DNA of 64,000 nt from Thermohalobaculum sp050043005 (GTDB taxonomy: Bacteria > Pseudomonadota > Alphaproteobacteria > Rhodobacterales > Rhodobacteraceae): positions 7,400 through 71,399 of the forward strand of contig JBHJIZ010000005.1 of assembly GCA_050043005.1 (NCBI GenBank), read 5' to 3'. The notes below the pieces were generated by a model, which was not told the origin of the DNA, searched no databases, and saw nothing but the letters and a program-made list of their open reading frames with translations. The position numbers and the translations under genes were made by a program. Below, piece after piece: positions 36,599-44,381 of this stretch. Position 1 is the first letter of the stretch. Each line of letters opens with the position of its first letter.

Positions 36599-37456
36599 TC
36601 AGTCCTCGCTTGGGTCGAACCAAAACCCGCCACCCTCCTGCCGGACATGTCCGATCGATGGCGCCGGAAAGTGTGAGGACAGGATCAGATGGCGATGCGC
36701 CGCGCAAGTCTCGAGCACGCGACGGCGCGACGTGGTGGAGAGTGTCCCGTCCCAATCGCGCCGATAAGCCCAGTGCGGATGAGCGCATTGAATGGGCGAG
36801 TGCAGCAGATCGCCCCACATCACAGCATGCTGACCTTGGCTTTCGAGATGGATCGCAACATGGCCCTGCGTGTGGCCGGGGGTCGGCTCGAACCAGATAC
36901 CGTCCTCGATCTGGTGATCTGAGTCCACGATGACCGCCTGCCCAGCCTCGATCACCGGAGAGACGGACTCGCGCCAGATGTCGGGTTCACGGTCCTCGGC
37001 GGCAACCACTTCCTCTCGTGCAAAAAAGTACTGCGCGGTCGGGAATGTTGGCGCCCAGCGCCCGTCGATCAGCCGAGTGTTCCAACCTGCGTGATCCACG
37101 TGCAGGTGTGAGCAGAGGACATGCGTTATCTCTTCGGGGTGCGCGCCCGCTCGGGCAAGTCTGTCGAGCCACGTTGTGTCCTGTCGATGCTCCCAGAACG
37201 GAAAGATCGGATAGGTCTTGTCGCAGCCGATGCAGGTATCCAGCAGGATCAAATGCCGTGGCGTGCGGACCAGATAGGCCTGCACCGTCACAAGCGCCTT
37301 GCGGTCGGCATCGATCGCCCACGGTTGCAGTCTGGGCAACAAGGCATCGACCTCGCCCGGTGTCGAGGCCGGAAACATCTTGTCGACCTCCAGAAACGGA
37401 AGAGACAACTCCACGACGCGGTGGATGGTGAAATCGCCGAGACGAAGTGCGTTCAT
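36599..37456 (-). CDS. MBL-fold metallo-hydrolase
   Basis: This 285-residue protein has the metallo-beta-lactamase fold with the zinc motif SHLHVDHAGW near residue 116, a second ligand His in TPGHTQGH near residue 194, GDLLHSP supplying the bridging Asp, and SSHFPAP. It probably hydrolyses an ester, thioester or lactone; no subfamily is certain. It is translationally coupled to the SDR gene (2-base gap) and follows the LprI-like gene by 16 bases. A second MBL protein of a different subfamily lies 1.7 kb upstream in the same orientation. Confidence 0.85.
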   Translation of the reverse strand: MNALRLGDFTIHRVVELSLPFLEVDKMFPASTPGEVDALLPRLQPWAIDADRKALVTVQAYLVRTPRHLILLDTCIGCDKTYPIFPFWEHRQDTTWLDRLARAGAHPEEITHVLCSHLHVDHAGWNTRLIDGRWAPTFPTAQYFFAREEVVAAEDREPDIWRESVSPVIEAGQAVIVDSDHQIEDGIWFEPTPGHTQGHVAIHLESQGQHAVMWGDLLHSPIQCAHPHWAYRRDWDGTLSTTSRRRVLETCAAHRHLILSSHFPAPSIGHVRQEGGGFWFDPSED

Positions 37457-37472
37457 CTGTTTTACGGATCGA

Positions 37473-38219
37473 TCAGAAAGCCTTCAGGAAGTGAATACGC
37501 TGCGCGGTGGCAGACGCAAGGCAATTCCCGATCTGATCCAGTTGGGCATTGCTGAGCGTTTCATAGGTCGTATTGCGCGCCCTGCAGTAGCTGTCCCGTT
37601 CACGGAGCCACGACCGCTGGAGATTTCGAAGCTCCCTGCGCTGGCTGTCTGAGAGGCGGCTGCGTTTCTCACGATAAGCAACATTGAGCAGATTGTCCGC
37701 CTGTGCCGCATTCAGGTTCGTGCAAAGCACTTTTTCGGCCGTGGTGCTCGCGCGTTTGCAGTCGAACCCTGGCGAAAACACCGGCTGATAGTCCCGACCT
37801 ATTCTGACGGTGGACTGTTTGTAGGAAACTATCCGCCCCTCAAGCGAGGCGAGCCGTTCTTCCAGGAACTGTATCTTCTGAGAATTCTGTTGCGCGAGCC
37901 TCTGAACGCTTGCGATCTGACCACGGGTATCTGTGATCAACCCCTGGATCTGCCGGAAGTTATCTTCGCTGATACGCCCTTCGCGAAACTCGGAAATCGC
38001 GAGTTTCTCATAGCGCGCGATGTTGTTCTCCTCGTCGTACGTGTCGTAGTACCCCGAGATCTTATCCTTGGCCACGTCCTTCAGAATGTCTTTGCCGGTA
38101 TCGTAAAGTTCCACGACGATGAATCCGACAATCGGATTAGCTTTCGACGCTTGGTAGACGCCAGAGACAATGATCATACCAAAGGCAAGAAGCGCAATCC
38201 GTACATATGAAAGTATCAT
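37473..38219 (-). CDS. LprI-family (DUF1311) periplasmic protein
   Basis: A 248-residue exported or membrane-anchored protein: N-terminal hydrophobic segment (residues about 6-25), a helical region with coiled-coil character (about 70-145), and a C-terminal DUF1311/LprI domain with four cysteines (FDCKRASTTAEKVLC near residue 165, then SYCRARN and IGNCLAS). LprI-type domains bind and inhibit lysozyme in mycobacteria; here the role is unproven. The ATG at 38217-38219 fits the signal segment; an earlier in-frame start would add 40 basic residues. It interrupts two metabolic operons of the same orientation, suggesting an insertion unrelated to them. Confidence 0.75.
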   Translation of the reverse strand: MILSYVRIALLAFGMIIVSGVYQASKANPIVGFIVVELYDTGKDILKDVAKDKISGYYDTYDEENNIARYEKLAISEFREGRISEDNFRQIQGLITDTRGQIASVQRLAQQNSQKIQFLEERLASLEGRIVSYKQSTVRIGRDYQPVFSPGFDCKRASTTAEKVLCTNLNAAQADNLLNVAYREKRSRLSDSQRRELRNLQRSWLRERDSYCRARNTTYETLSNAQLDQIGNCLASATAQRIHFLKAF

Positions 38220-38376
38220 GGATATTCTCGGCAAATAATGAATGCGCACGGATTCTCTCAAATCTGCACAAATTCTGTAAGGCCGATACGTACGTACAAG
38301 CTGGATTCGCCTAGAATACAGTTGTTTTTGCAGTGACAATCGTTGTCCGAGAGACGTCGATTGCGGATCTACAGGA

Positions 38377-39180
38377 TCAGGACATCGTCGGCGGCGCCGT
38401 CAGGTCACAGCTTTCCGGATCGTCGGGGTGACGCGGATAATAATCCATCACCAGCGGGTCGTGACCGGGGACGATATGGTCCGTGCTCTCGGCCATGCGA
38501 AGCATCTTGTCGTGGCTGTCGCAGTATTCCGGGATGTGCTGGAGAATGCTGAACGGGTTGCGCTTGAAGACATTGTCGTAAAAATGGGCAACGTCTGAGG
38601 CGACGAACACCCTGCCCCGCCGGGTATTCACTTGCGTCCCCATTTGCCCATGACTGTGCCCAGGCAGCAGGTGCACGGTGATCCCCGGTGCAATTTCTGC
38701 GTCGCCGTCGATGAAGCGGACGCGCTCGCCAAAGTTCAGGCGGATCATCTCGCAGACATGATCGGGTTCGTAGGGGCGACGCACTGCAGGATACTTCATG
38801 TAACGCGAAGTAGCGAACGCGACCTCCTTGTCCTGCACGATGAACTCAGCATTCGGAAACAACCCGAAATTACCCGCGTGGTCATAGTGCAGGTGGGTGA
38901 CGATGACCGTGTCGATCTCATCAGCCTTCGTACCGATGGCGGCGATCGCCTCGTCCGGCAGACGGTCGATCCTCCGGCCACGCTTCGCACCGCAGGCATG
39001 ATCAAAGCCACAATCGATCAGGATGTTGCGTCCGCTCCCGCGCACCAGCCAGACAAAATAGTCCAGACGTCGTTGGGCCGTATGCGGATCGTTTGGGTCT
39101 TCAAGGATCGTCGCATAGCTTCCCGGAATGTTCACGCCACCATAGCGCAGCGCATAGACTTCGTATTCTGGCGTGGTCAT
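38377..39180 (-). CDS. MBL-fold hydrolase, N-acyl homoserine lactonase-like
   Basis: This 267-residue metallo-beta-lactamase-fold protein has THLHYDHAGNFG near residue 112, a GHSHGQMG motif, ASDVAHFYDN with the bridging Asp, and PGHDPLV near the end. The arrangement resembles the AHL lactonase (AttM/AiiA) subfamily. Because it is 13 bases downstream of an isocitrate-lyase-family gene and a PrpF-like gene, a catabolic lactone or thioester substrate is at least as likely as quorum quenching. The ATG at 39178-39180 has GGAGG upstream. The LprI-like gene follows after 157 bases. Confidence 0.83.
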   Translation of the reverse strand: MTTPEYEVYALRYGGVNIPGSYATILEDPNDPHTAQRRLDYFVWLVRGSGRNILIDCGFDHACGAKRGRRIDRLPDEAIAAIGTKADEIDTVIVTHLHYDHAGNFGLFPNAEFIVQDKEVAFATSRYMKYPAVRRPYEPDHVCEMIRLNFGERVRFIDGDAEIAPGITVHLLPGHSHGQMGTQVNTRRGRVFVASDVAHFYDNVFKRNPFSILQHIPEYCDSHDKMLRMAESTDHIVPGHDPLVMDYYPRHPDDPESCDLTAPPTMS

Positions 39181-39193
39181 AGGGTGTCCTCCG

Positions 39194-40054
39194 TCATTCC
39201 GCGAACTTCTCGTTGAGTTCGTTCCAGTGTTCTGTGCCGATGATCGCCTCTCGATCCTTGAAGGTCGGCATCTGATCTGACAGCGCGCGTGAATCGCCAT
39301 CTCGCCTGATTGCGGCGAGCGTGCGTTGCATGGCCCCGATCGCGGCACGTTGAAGATCCGAGGGCACGATCACCAGCCGGTATCCCCAAGCCTTCAGATC
39401 TGCCAATGGCACCATGGGCGTCTTGCCACCCGCGAACATGTTGATCAGTTTGGGCGCTACGATCTCACGGCCGATCCGCGCGATCTGCTCAACGGTCTGC
39501 GGAGCCTCGAAGAAAATCACGTCGGCTCCGGCCTCGGCGTAGGCATTGCAACGATCGATCGTCGCCTCGAAGCCTTCGACAGCCAGACCGTCAGACCGGG
39601 CAATCAGGACGATTTCATCGCCTGCCGCGTCCCGTACTGCCCTGATCTTCTGGTAAAAGGACTTGGTCGAGACGATGGCTTTGTCGTCGTAGTGGCCGCA
39701 CTTTTTTGGAAAGGTCTGGTCTTCCAAGTGGACGGCCGCCACCCCTGCCCGAATGAACTGGCGAATGGCGCGCCGAGCATTCAACGCGTTGCCGTAGCCG
39801 GTGTCCATGTCGGCGATCACGGGGATCTCGACCGCATCGCAGATCTGCGCCATGCGATCGGTGACCTCGGTCACTGACAAGAGCCCAAGATCGGGCATAC
39901 CTGCCCCGCGCGAAATCGCGCCGCCTGAGGCATAGGCGACCGGGAACCCGGCCTGCTCAATCAGGCGCGCAGACAGACCATCGAAGCATCCGGGAGCCAC
40001 GAAAATGTCGTCAGCACCGATCATACGGCGCAGACGCTGGCTGCGCTCAGTCAT
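39194..40054 (-). CDS. Isocitrate lyase/PEP mutase-family enzyme
   Basis: This 286-residue TIM-barrel enzyme belongs to the isocitrate lyase / phosphoenolpyruvate mutase superfamily, which cleaves or forms C-C or C-P bonds in 2-hydroxy or 2-oxo acids. It shows VIADMDTGYGN near residue 82, the catalytic loop FPKKCGHYDDK near residue 115, and HLEDQ for metal binding. Close functional relatives are 2-methylisocitrate lyase and 2,3-dimethylmalate lyase. Its ATG overlaps the end of the PrpF-like gene by 8 bases, so the two enzymes are coupled. PrpF-family isomerases make methylaconitate or methylitaconate, consistent with branched C6-C7 diacid catabolism. Confidence 0.86.
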   Translation of the reverse strand: MTERSQRLRRMIGADDIFVAPGCFDGLSARLIEQAGFPVAYASGGAISRGAGMPDLGLLSVTEVTDRMAQICDAVEIPVIADMDTGYGNALNARRAIRQFIRAGVAAVHLEDQTFPKKCGHYDDKAIVSTKSFYQKIRAVRDAAGDEIVLIARSDGLAVEGFEATIDRCNAYAEAGADVIFFEAPQTVEQIARIGREIVAPKLINMFAGGKTPMVPLADLKAWGYRLVIVPSDLQRAAIGAMQRTLAAIRRDGDSRALSDQMPTFKDREAIIGTEHWNELNEKFAE

Positions 40055-41264
40055 CCTTGGCGGCCCATTCATCCGACGGTTCAGCATTTGGCAGCGGTGC
40101 ATAAACCGTGCCCTGCATAAGCGTACGCGCGGTTCTGTAGACGCTGGCACTGACCGCGTGAAATGTGCCGTCAGGCTTGGTCTCGCCCTCCGCGAGCGCT
40201 GGCACCACACCGGAAGCCGTTCCAATCCGCAGGGGTTTCCCCGCTGCAACAGGCCGCGCCAACGCTTCGACCTCCGTGCCGGGGATGCGCGCGGCGACGG
40301 CGGGGCACATCGCGGCGGGCAAGGGGATCGCCAAATGCGGCTGAGTCATCGAGATCATGCGAACCTGCACATCGCAATCCGTCATCTGGATCGTCTCGTC
40401 TGCGATCGTCAGTGATTTGCTCGCGGGGCCGACAATGCCTATTTTGGGCACGCTCGCAGGCACCGCCTCGGGGGTTTCCGCCAGGCCAACAACGTGCCCC
40501 GTGCCGCGTCGGATCGCTTCAAGCGCCTCCATCACCTCGGTCCGCAACGCAAGATCGCCCGGCAGTTCCGTTGCCGTCAGGCCCAGATCTCGCGCATCCA
40601 CAAAGACGCACGGGTTACCGGCATCGACAAAGGACGGGCGCAACTCCAGCCCGTCCTGCAATTCGACGTCGTAGCGCGGGTCGCCAGACAGCAGCCTTCC
40701 GGTTCGCGTACCGCCCGGGTCGCGAAAATCCAGGCGGATCTGAGACCCCGTTCCTGAAACGCCCGCGATTTTCTCGGCGCCGTTGACAGCCGCGCGGCCA
40801 CCACGAACGGTCAGATGGCAGTCAATTCGCTTTTCGGTATTCTCGTTGAACATGCGAACGGCGGTGGGACCATCGGGGACCTGAACCAGCCCCTGATCGA
40901 CCGCAAACATCCCGACCGCCGACGACAGGTTTCCGCAGTTTCCGTCGTAGTCAACGACCGTGCTCTCGATGTCGATCTGAGCAAAAAGGTAGTCGATGTC
41001 GGTGTCCGCGCGGTCCGATCGCCGCACGATCATTGCTTTGGACAACGACGACACACCGCCGCCCATACCGTTCAATTGTCGCCCGTAAGGATCAGGAGAT
41101 CCGATCGCTGCACACAGGAAAGCATCACGCTGGTCCGGGTCCTGGGGCACGTCCTCCCACTTGAAGAACAGCCCTTTCGACGTGCCGCCCCGCATAAAGC
41201 TGGCTTGAGTACCGATTTGATCTGTCACCGGATGACCTGACGCTCTGACATGACATTGAGACAT
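40047..41264 (-). CDS. PrpF-family isomerase (DUF453)
   Basis: A PrpF-family protein of about 405 residues with the diaminopimelate-epimerase-like fold. Family members isomerise 2-methylaconitate (PrpF), 3-methylitaconate, or 4-oxalomesaconate. Recognisable segments are SFMRGGTSKGLFF near residue 23, MGGGVSSLSK, the active-site segment DGNCGNLSSAVG, and QPHLAIPLP. The start is uncertain: the ATG at 41264 lacks a good ribosome binding site, and a GTG at 41228, with AGG upstream, would place the family's usual beginning closer to the N-terminus. The distal end overlaps the isocitrate-lyase-family gene. The exact substrate cannot be assigned. Confidence 0.84.
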   Translation of the reverse strand: MSQCHVRASGHPVTDQIGTQASFMRGGTSKGLFFKWEDVPQDPDQRDAFLCAAIGSPDPYGRQLNGMGGGVSSLSKAMIVRRSDRADTDIDYLFAQIDIESTVVDYDGNCGNLSSAVGMFAVDQGLVQVPDGPTAVRMFNENTEKRIDCHLTVRGGRAAVNGAEKIAGVSGTGSQIRLDFRDPGGTRTGRLLSGDPRYDVELQDGLELRPSFVDAGNPCVFVDARDLGLTATELPGDLALRTEVMEALEAIRRGTGHVVGLAETPEAVPASVPKIGIVGPASKSLTIADETIQMTDCDVQVRMISMTQPHLAIPLPAAMCPAVAARIPGTEVEALARPVAAGKPLRIGTASGVVPALAEGETKPDGTFHAVSASVYRTARTLMQGTVYAPLPNAEPSDEWAAKDD

Positions 41265-41311
41265 GCGGACGCTAGGCAGGGTGTGCGCATGCGTCAACCA
41301 GAGGAGCGATC

Positions 41312-41896
41312 ATGGCGTTCGATCACCCGTTCTACTTTTTGCGCCATGGCGAGACGACCTGGAATGCCAACAGACGCACACAGGGGCAGTTGAACTCGCC
41401 GTTGTCCGATCGGGGATGGGAACAGGCGCGTGCCGCAGGCCAGGCACTGCGGGACGAGCCAATTGAACGGATCATCGCCTCGCCCCTGGATCGTGCGTTC
41501 TTCACCGCGCAGGAGGTCGGCAAGGTCAAGGGGATCGAGGTCGTCTTCGACAGGGAACTCATGGAGTGCCATCTCGGTGAGCTCCAAGATGGACCGCACG
41601 GTCCGTGGCTAGCGCAGTACTTCGAAGGAACCTTTGACCCGCCGGGGGGAGAACCGTTTGGCGAGTTTTGCGAGCGGGTCTGGACCGCGATGCAGCGCGC
41701 GGTGGCGAAGGGACCGAACACGCTGATCGTCGCGCACGGCGGGTTATGGCTGGCGGCACGGCAATTCGTGACCGTCGATCCGGATCAGAAGCGGATGCCA
41801 AATGCCCTGCCCCTGCATGTCACGCCGTCATCAGCTCGTTGGGAGCATCGTATCTGTGGCGGGGTCACGCCAGCGGCATCGTCGGAGGCATATTGA
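41312..41896 (+). CDS. Histidine phosphatase (phosphoglycerate mutase-like)
   Basis: A 194-residue protein of the histidine phosphatase superfamily. The phospho-acceptor motif is LRHGETTWN near residue 9, with the second catalytic His in VAHGGLWL near residue 141 and the general acid in LMECHLGELQDG. It resembles the broad-specificity phosphatases and cobalamin phosphatase-like members more than true phosphoglycerate mutase. The start is preceded by GAGGAG. It is divergent from the PrpF-like gene and convergent with a LacI-type gene across a 253-base gap holding a hairpin. Confidence 0.84.
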   Translation: MAFDHPFYFLRHGETTWNANRRTQGQLNSPLSDRGWEQARAAGQALRDEPIERIIASPLDRAFFTAQEVGKVKGIEVVFDRELMECHLGELQDGPHGPWLAQYFEGTFDPPGGEPFGEFCERVWTAMQRAVAKGPNTLIVAHGGLWLAARQFVTVDPDQKRMPNALPLHVTPSSARWEHRICGGVTPAASSEAY

Positions 41897-42149
41897 GTGC
41901 GAAACGCTTTGGGGTCAGGTCGTTATTGAAGTCTAGTTGAAAGGCGTGAGGCAACTCCGCCACCATCTCGAAACCTTCCGAGAAGGTTTCTAACGAGGTT
42001 GTCGGATCAGCAAAGCCGACGTTCCGGCAACTACGAGACGAAGATGACCATTCAGCATCTTACTAAGCTGCTTCAAGTCGGAACCACCTGCGCAAAAAAG
42101 CTTTGATGCGCAGCAATTAGGACTCAGAGGCATTTATGGGCGCACCGGC
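41897..42149. other. 253-base convergent gap with a hairpin
   Basis: This gap between the convergent phosphatase and LacI-type genes has no convincing ORF. Its only clear structure is the perfect stem-loop at 41970-41990. Confidence 0.5.
41970..41990. terminator. Perfect 9-bp stem between convergent genes
   Basis: GAAACCTTC and GAAGGTTTC pair perfectly around the 3-base loop CGA. The position between two convergent genes suits a bidirectional terminator, although neither side has a strong U tract. Confidence 0.45.
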
Positions 42150-43169
42150 CTAACTTGACACAGTGCTTTCGCGTACGATGAGTCCGACCCGCAGAGATAC
42201 TGCCACTGCGTCGGCTCCTGGATCATCCAGCGCCGTCAGAATAACCTTCGCCGTCTCTTTGCCGATCTGGTGCGCCTGAGCATCAATCGTCGTGATGCCC
42301 GGCAATGCATGTTCGGACAGATCATACATCCCGAAACCTGCAACCGCGATATCCTGCGGCACGCGCAGTCCACGCCGCAGAACCGCGTTCATGGCTCCAA
42401 AAGCAGACAGATCGGAGACACACATGACCGCCTGAGTATCAGGCCAGCGATCCAGCAACCGCGCCATGGCCATGGCTCCTTCACGCATGGTGATGGGCGG
42501 GGCGGCGTCGGTGAGCAGCCGATTGCTCGTCAATCCCAGAGTCTCGAGCGTTTGCAAGAACCCGCGTTGGCGGTCTGCTCCCCGCGTGTCACGAGCCTCG
42601 TCGCCGCCGATAAAACCGCTGCGTCGGAAACCCTGATCGAAAAAGTGCCGCGCCACGCAGCTCCCCGCGTCCGCGTTCGAGAAGCCGACGACCCGATCTA
42701 CCGGTTGCGTCGGCAGATCCCAGGTTTCGACCACCGGCACACCGGCACTGGACAGAAGCCCGCGGCACCGGTCAGTATGGGCGCCACCCGTAACCACAAT
42801 TGCTTCGGGCCGGCGCCGCAAGAAAGCTTCGACTAGGCGCTCCTATTCAGTCATGTCGTAGTCGGTGTAGCCCAGCAGAAGCTCCAGGCCGCTTTCGCGC
42901 AACCCCTCGGTCAAGCCCCGAGCGGTATCGGCAAAGTTGGCGTTGCTGATCGAGGGAATGGTCATGGCGACAAACCCGGACCGGCCGGACGAGAACGCCG
43001 CTGCGGTGACGTCCACGACATACCCCAACCGGTCCGCCGCGACCTTGATTTTCTCGCGGGTCGCTTCGCTGCCCGATGTGTTCGAACGAAGTGCCCGGCT
43101 CACTGTCATTGGCGATACGCCTGCCAGGCGGGCAACGTCGGCCATGGTCGCTTTTCGGTTATCACTCAT
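42150..43169 (-). pseudogene. LacI-family (GntR/IdnR-like) repressor with in-frame amber at codon 109
   Basis: The frame from ATG at 43169 to TAG at 42150 spans 340 codons, full length for a LacI-family repressor. Residues 1-60 form the HTH and hinge (TMADVARLAGVSPMTVSRAL), similar to E. coli gluconate repressor GntR, followed by the sugar-binding domain. Codon 109 (42843-42845) is TAG, between LLLGYTDYDMTE and ERLVEAFLRRRPEA, with the same frame on both sides. A G-to-T change from GAG would explain it. As written, the product is a DNA-binding domain with a short stub of the sensor. An operator-like site lies at 43198-43211, upstream of this gene, suggesting autoregulation. Type 'pseudogene' describes the sequence as given, not a proven loss. 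Confidence 0.88.
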
Positions 43170-43197
43170 CGCCCGGAAACCGGTGCTCCAGTGGAAA

Positions 43198-43211
43198 TGT
43201 TACCGATATCA
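43198..43211. promoter_or_regulatory. Sugar-acid operator upstream of the first LacI-type gene
   Basis: TGTTACCGATATCA matches the local operator TGTTATCGATAACA at 12 of 14 positions. It lies 29 bases upstream of the amber-interrupted regulator and is intergenic, consistent with autoregulation. Confidence 0.5.
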
Positions 43212-43237
43212 TTGCTAGGCGGTGCCGTTTGGCGTTG

Positions 43238-44266
43238 TCAATCTGTGGGCACCGGTCTGTGTCGGGTCGTGGCGCCGGGATCCAAGGTGACGGGCATCAC
43301 GACGCGACGGTCAGTCCGCACCCCGCGCACCGCTGCAACAAGCATGCGCGCTGCGGTTTTACCCATCAACCTGCGTGGAGTGGAGGAGGTCGTCAATCGG
43401 CGCGGCAGAACGTTCGTGATGTTCAGCCCGTTGAAACCTGCGATCCCGATGTCTTGAGGCACGTTGATCCCAGCTGCTTCACACGCCATCAAGCCGCCGA
43501 ACGCGAGGTGGTCATTCAAAAAACACAGCACATCGGGCACTGGGTCTTTGGCAAGCGCGACGCGCGCACCTTCAAACCCCGCTTCGAACGAAGGGGCCGC
43601 TTCGACGTGGATCGGTGTTAAGAAAAGTGCGTTCGATGCGAATGCTTCAGCGATCCCGGACATTCGTTTTTCCGATCGCCGATCCCTGCCTGAGGCAATC
43701 CCGACATAGGCAGGCCTTGTGTATCCCAACTGGACCAGATGCACACCCATTTCGTACCCGACAGACCGGTGATCGAGACCGACAGACATGTCGATCGGAT
43801 CATCCGCGACATCCCACAATTCCATCACGGGAATGTTCGCCGACCGCAGCAGATCCCGCGTTTCGCGTGTGTGATCGACATCGGACAGAACGAGCGCTGC
43901 CGGGGACCATGTAATCATCCGCTCGACCCAGGCGGCCTCGCGCGATTGGTCGTAATCCGAGGTCTCGATGATGGTCTCCAACCCCGCGTGGGACAGTGTC
44001 TCGCGCATTCCGCCGATGATTTCGGCAAAGACTGCATCGAAGAGCGTGGGGACCGAGATGCAAACAAGATTGGTGGTCGCCTGGGCGAGAGAGCCAGCCA
44101 GACGGCTCGGCACGTATCCCATCTCGGCAGCCAGGTCGGCGATCCGCGATCGGGTAGCGTCCGAGACTCCGTCAACCCCGCGCAACGCCCGGCTGACTGA
44201 CATGATCGACACACCCGCGGCACGAGCAACATCCTCGATCTTTGCAGCTTTGGCTCCTAAGCTCAT
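43238..44266 (-). CDS. LacI-family transcriptional regulator
   Basis: A 342-residue repressor: N-terminal HTH (KIEDVARAAGVSIMSVSRAL, residues about 9-28) and hinge helix near ADLAAEMGYVPSRLAGSLA, then a periplasmic-binding-protein-like sensor domain ending in the FNGLNITNVL and TPRRLMGKTAARML segments. A perfect 18-base palindrome lies 12 bases upstream of its start, likely its own operator. It shares the locus with the amber-interrupted LacI-type gene but its HTH differs (SIMSVSRAL against SPMTVSRAL), so the two probably read different operators. It faces away from the ABC transporter operon. Confidence 0.9.
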   Translation of the reverse strand: MSLGAKAAKIEDVARAAGVSIMSVSRALRGVDGVSDATRSRIADLAAEMGYVPSRLAGSLAQATTNLVCISVPTLFDAVFAEIIGGMRETLSHAGLETIIETSDYDQSREAAWVERMITWSPAALVLSDVDHTRETRDLLRSANIPVMELWDVADDPIDMSVGLDHRSVGYEMGVHLVQLGYTRPAYVGIASGRDRRSEKRMSGIAEAFASNALFLTPIHVEAAPSFEAGFEGARVALAKDPVPDVLCFLNDHLAFGGLMACEAAGINVPQDIGIAGFNGLNITNVLPRRLTTSSTPRRLMGKTAARMLVAAVRGVRTDRRVVMPVTLDPGATTRHRPVPTD

Positions 44267-44277
44267 GATTTCCCCGG

Positions 44278-44295
44278 AACGTTAGCGCTAACGTT
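44278..44295. promoter_or_regulatory. 18-base perfect palindrome, second operator class
   Basis: AACGTTAGCGCTAACGTT is a perfect palindrome with the CG-centred form typical of LacI-family operators. It lies 12 bases from the second regulator's start and 87 bases before the ABC ATPase start, so it could control both directions. Confidence 0.68.
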
Positions 44296-44342
44296 CTTTT
44301 ATCGCAGCGAAGCTTGCGCGTCGACACCCCCCTCTCCCACCA

Positions 44343-44356
44343 TGTTATCGATAACA
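44343..44356. promoter_or_regulatory. Sugar-acid operator TGTTATCGATAACA upstream of the ABC operon
   Basis: This perfect 14-base palindrome lies 26 bases before the ABC ATPase start. The same sequence occurs at two other intergenic sites in the locus, with a fourth near match. Confidence 0.72.
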
Positions 44357-44381
44357 AAAATATCCCTGGGGAGGGACCAGC

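Noticed and set aside
38377..39180. Quorum quenching as the confirmed role of the AHL-lactonase-like gene
   Set aside because: The subfamily resemblance is real but the catabolic operon context suggests another lactone or thioester, so the symbol was left empty.
41312..41896. The histidine phosphatase as phosphoglycerate mutase (gpm)
   Set aside because: The catalytic histidines fit the superfamily, but the length and surrounding motifs are not those of a true GpmA.
5247..43169. TAG as a sense codon throughout this genome
   Set aside because: Many intact genes here (recG, CYTH-CHAD, prfB, rne, accC, aat, SMP-30) end in TAG at the expected family length, so global reassignment is not supported.
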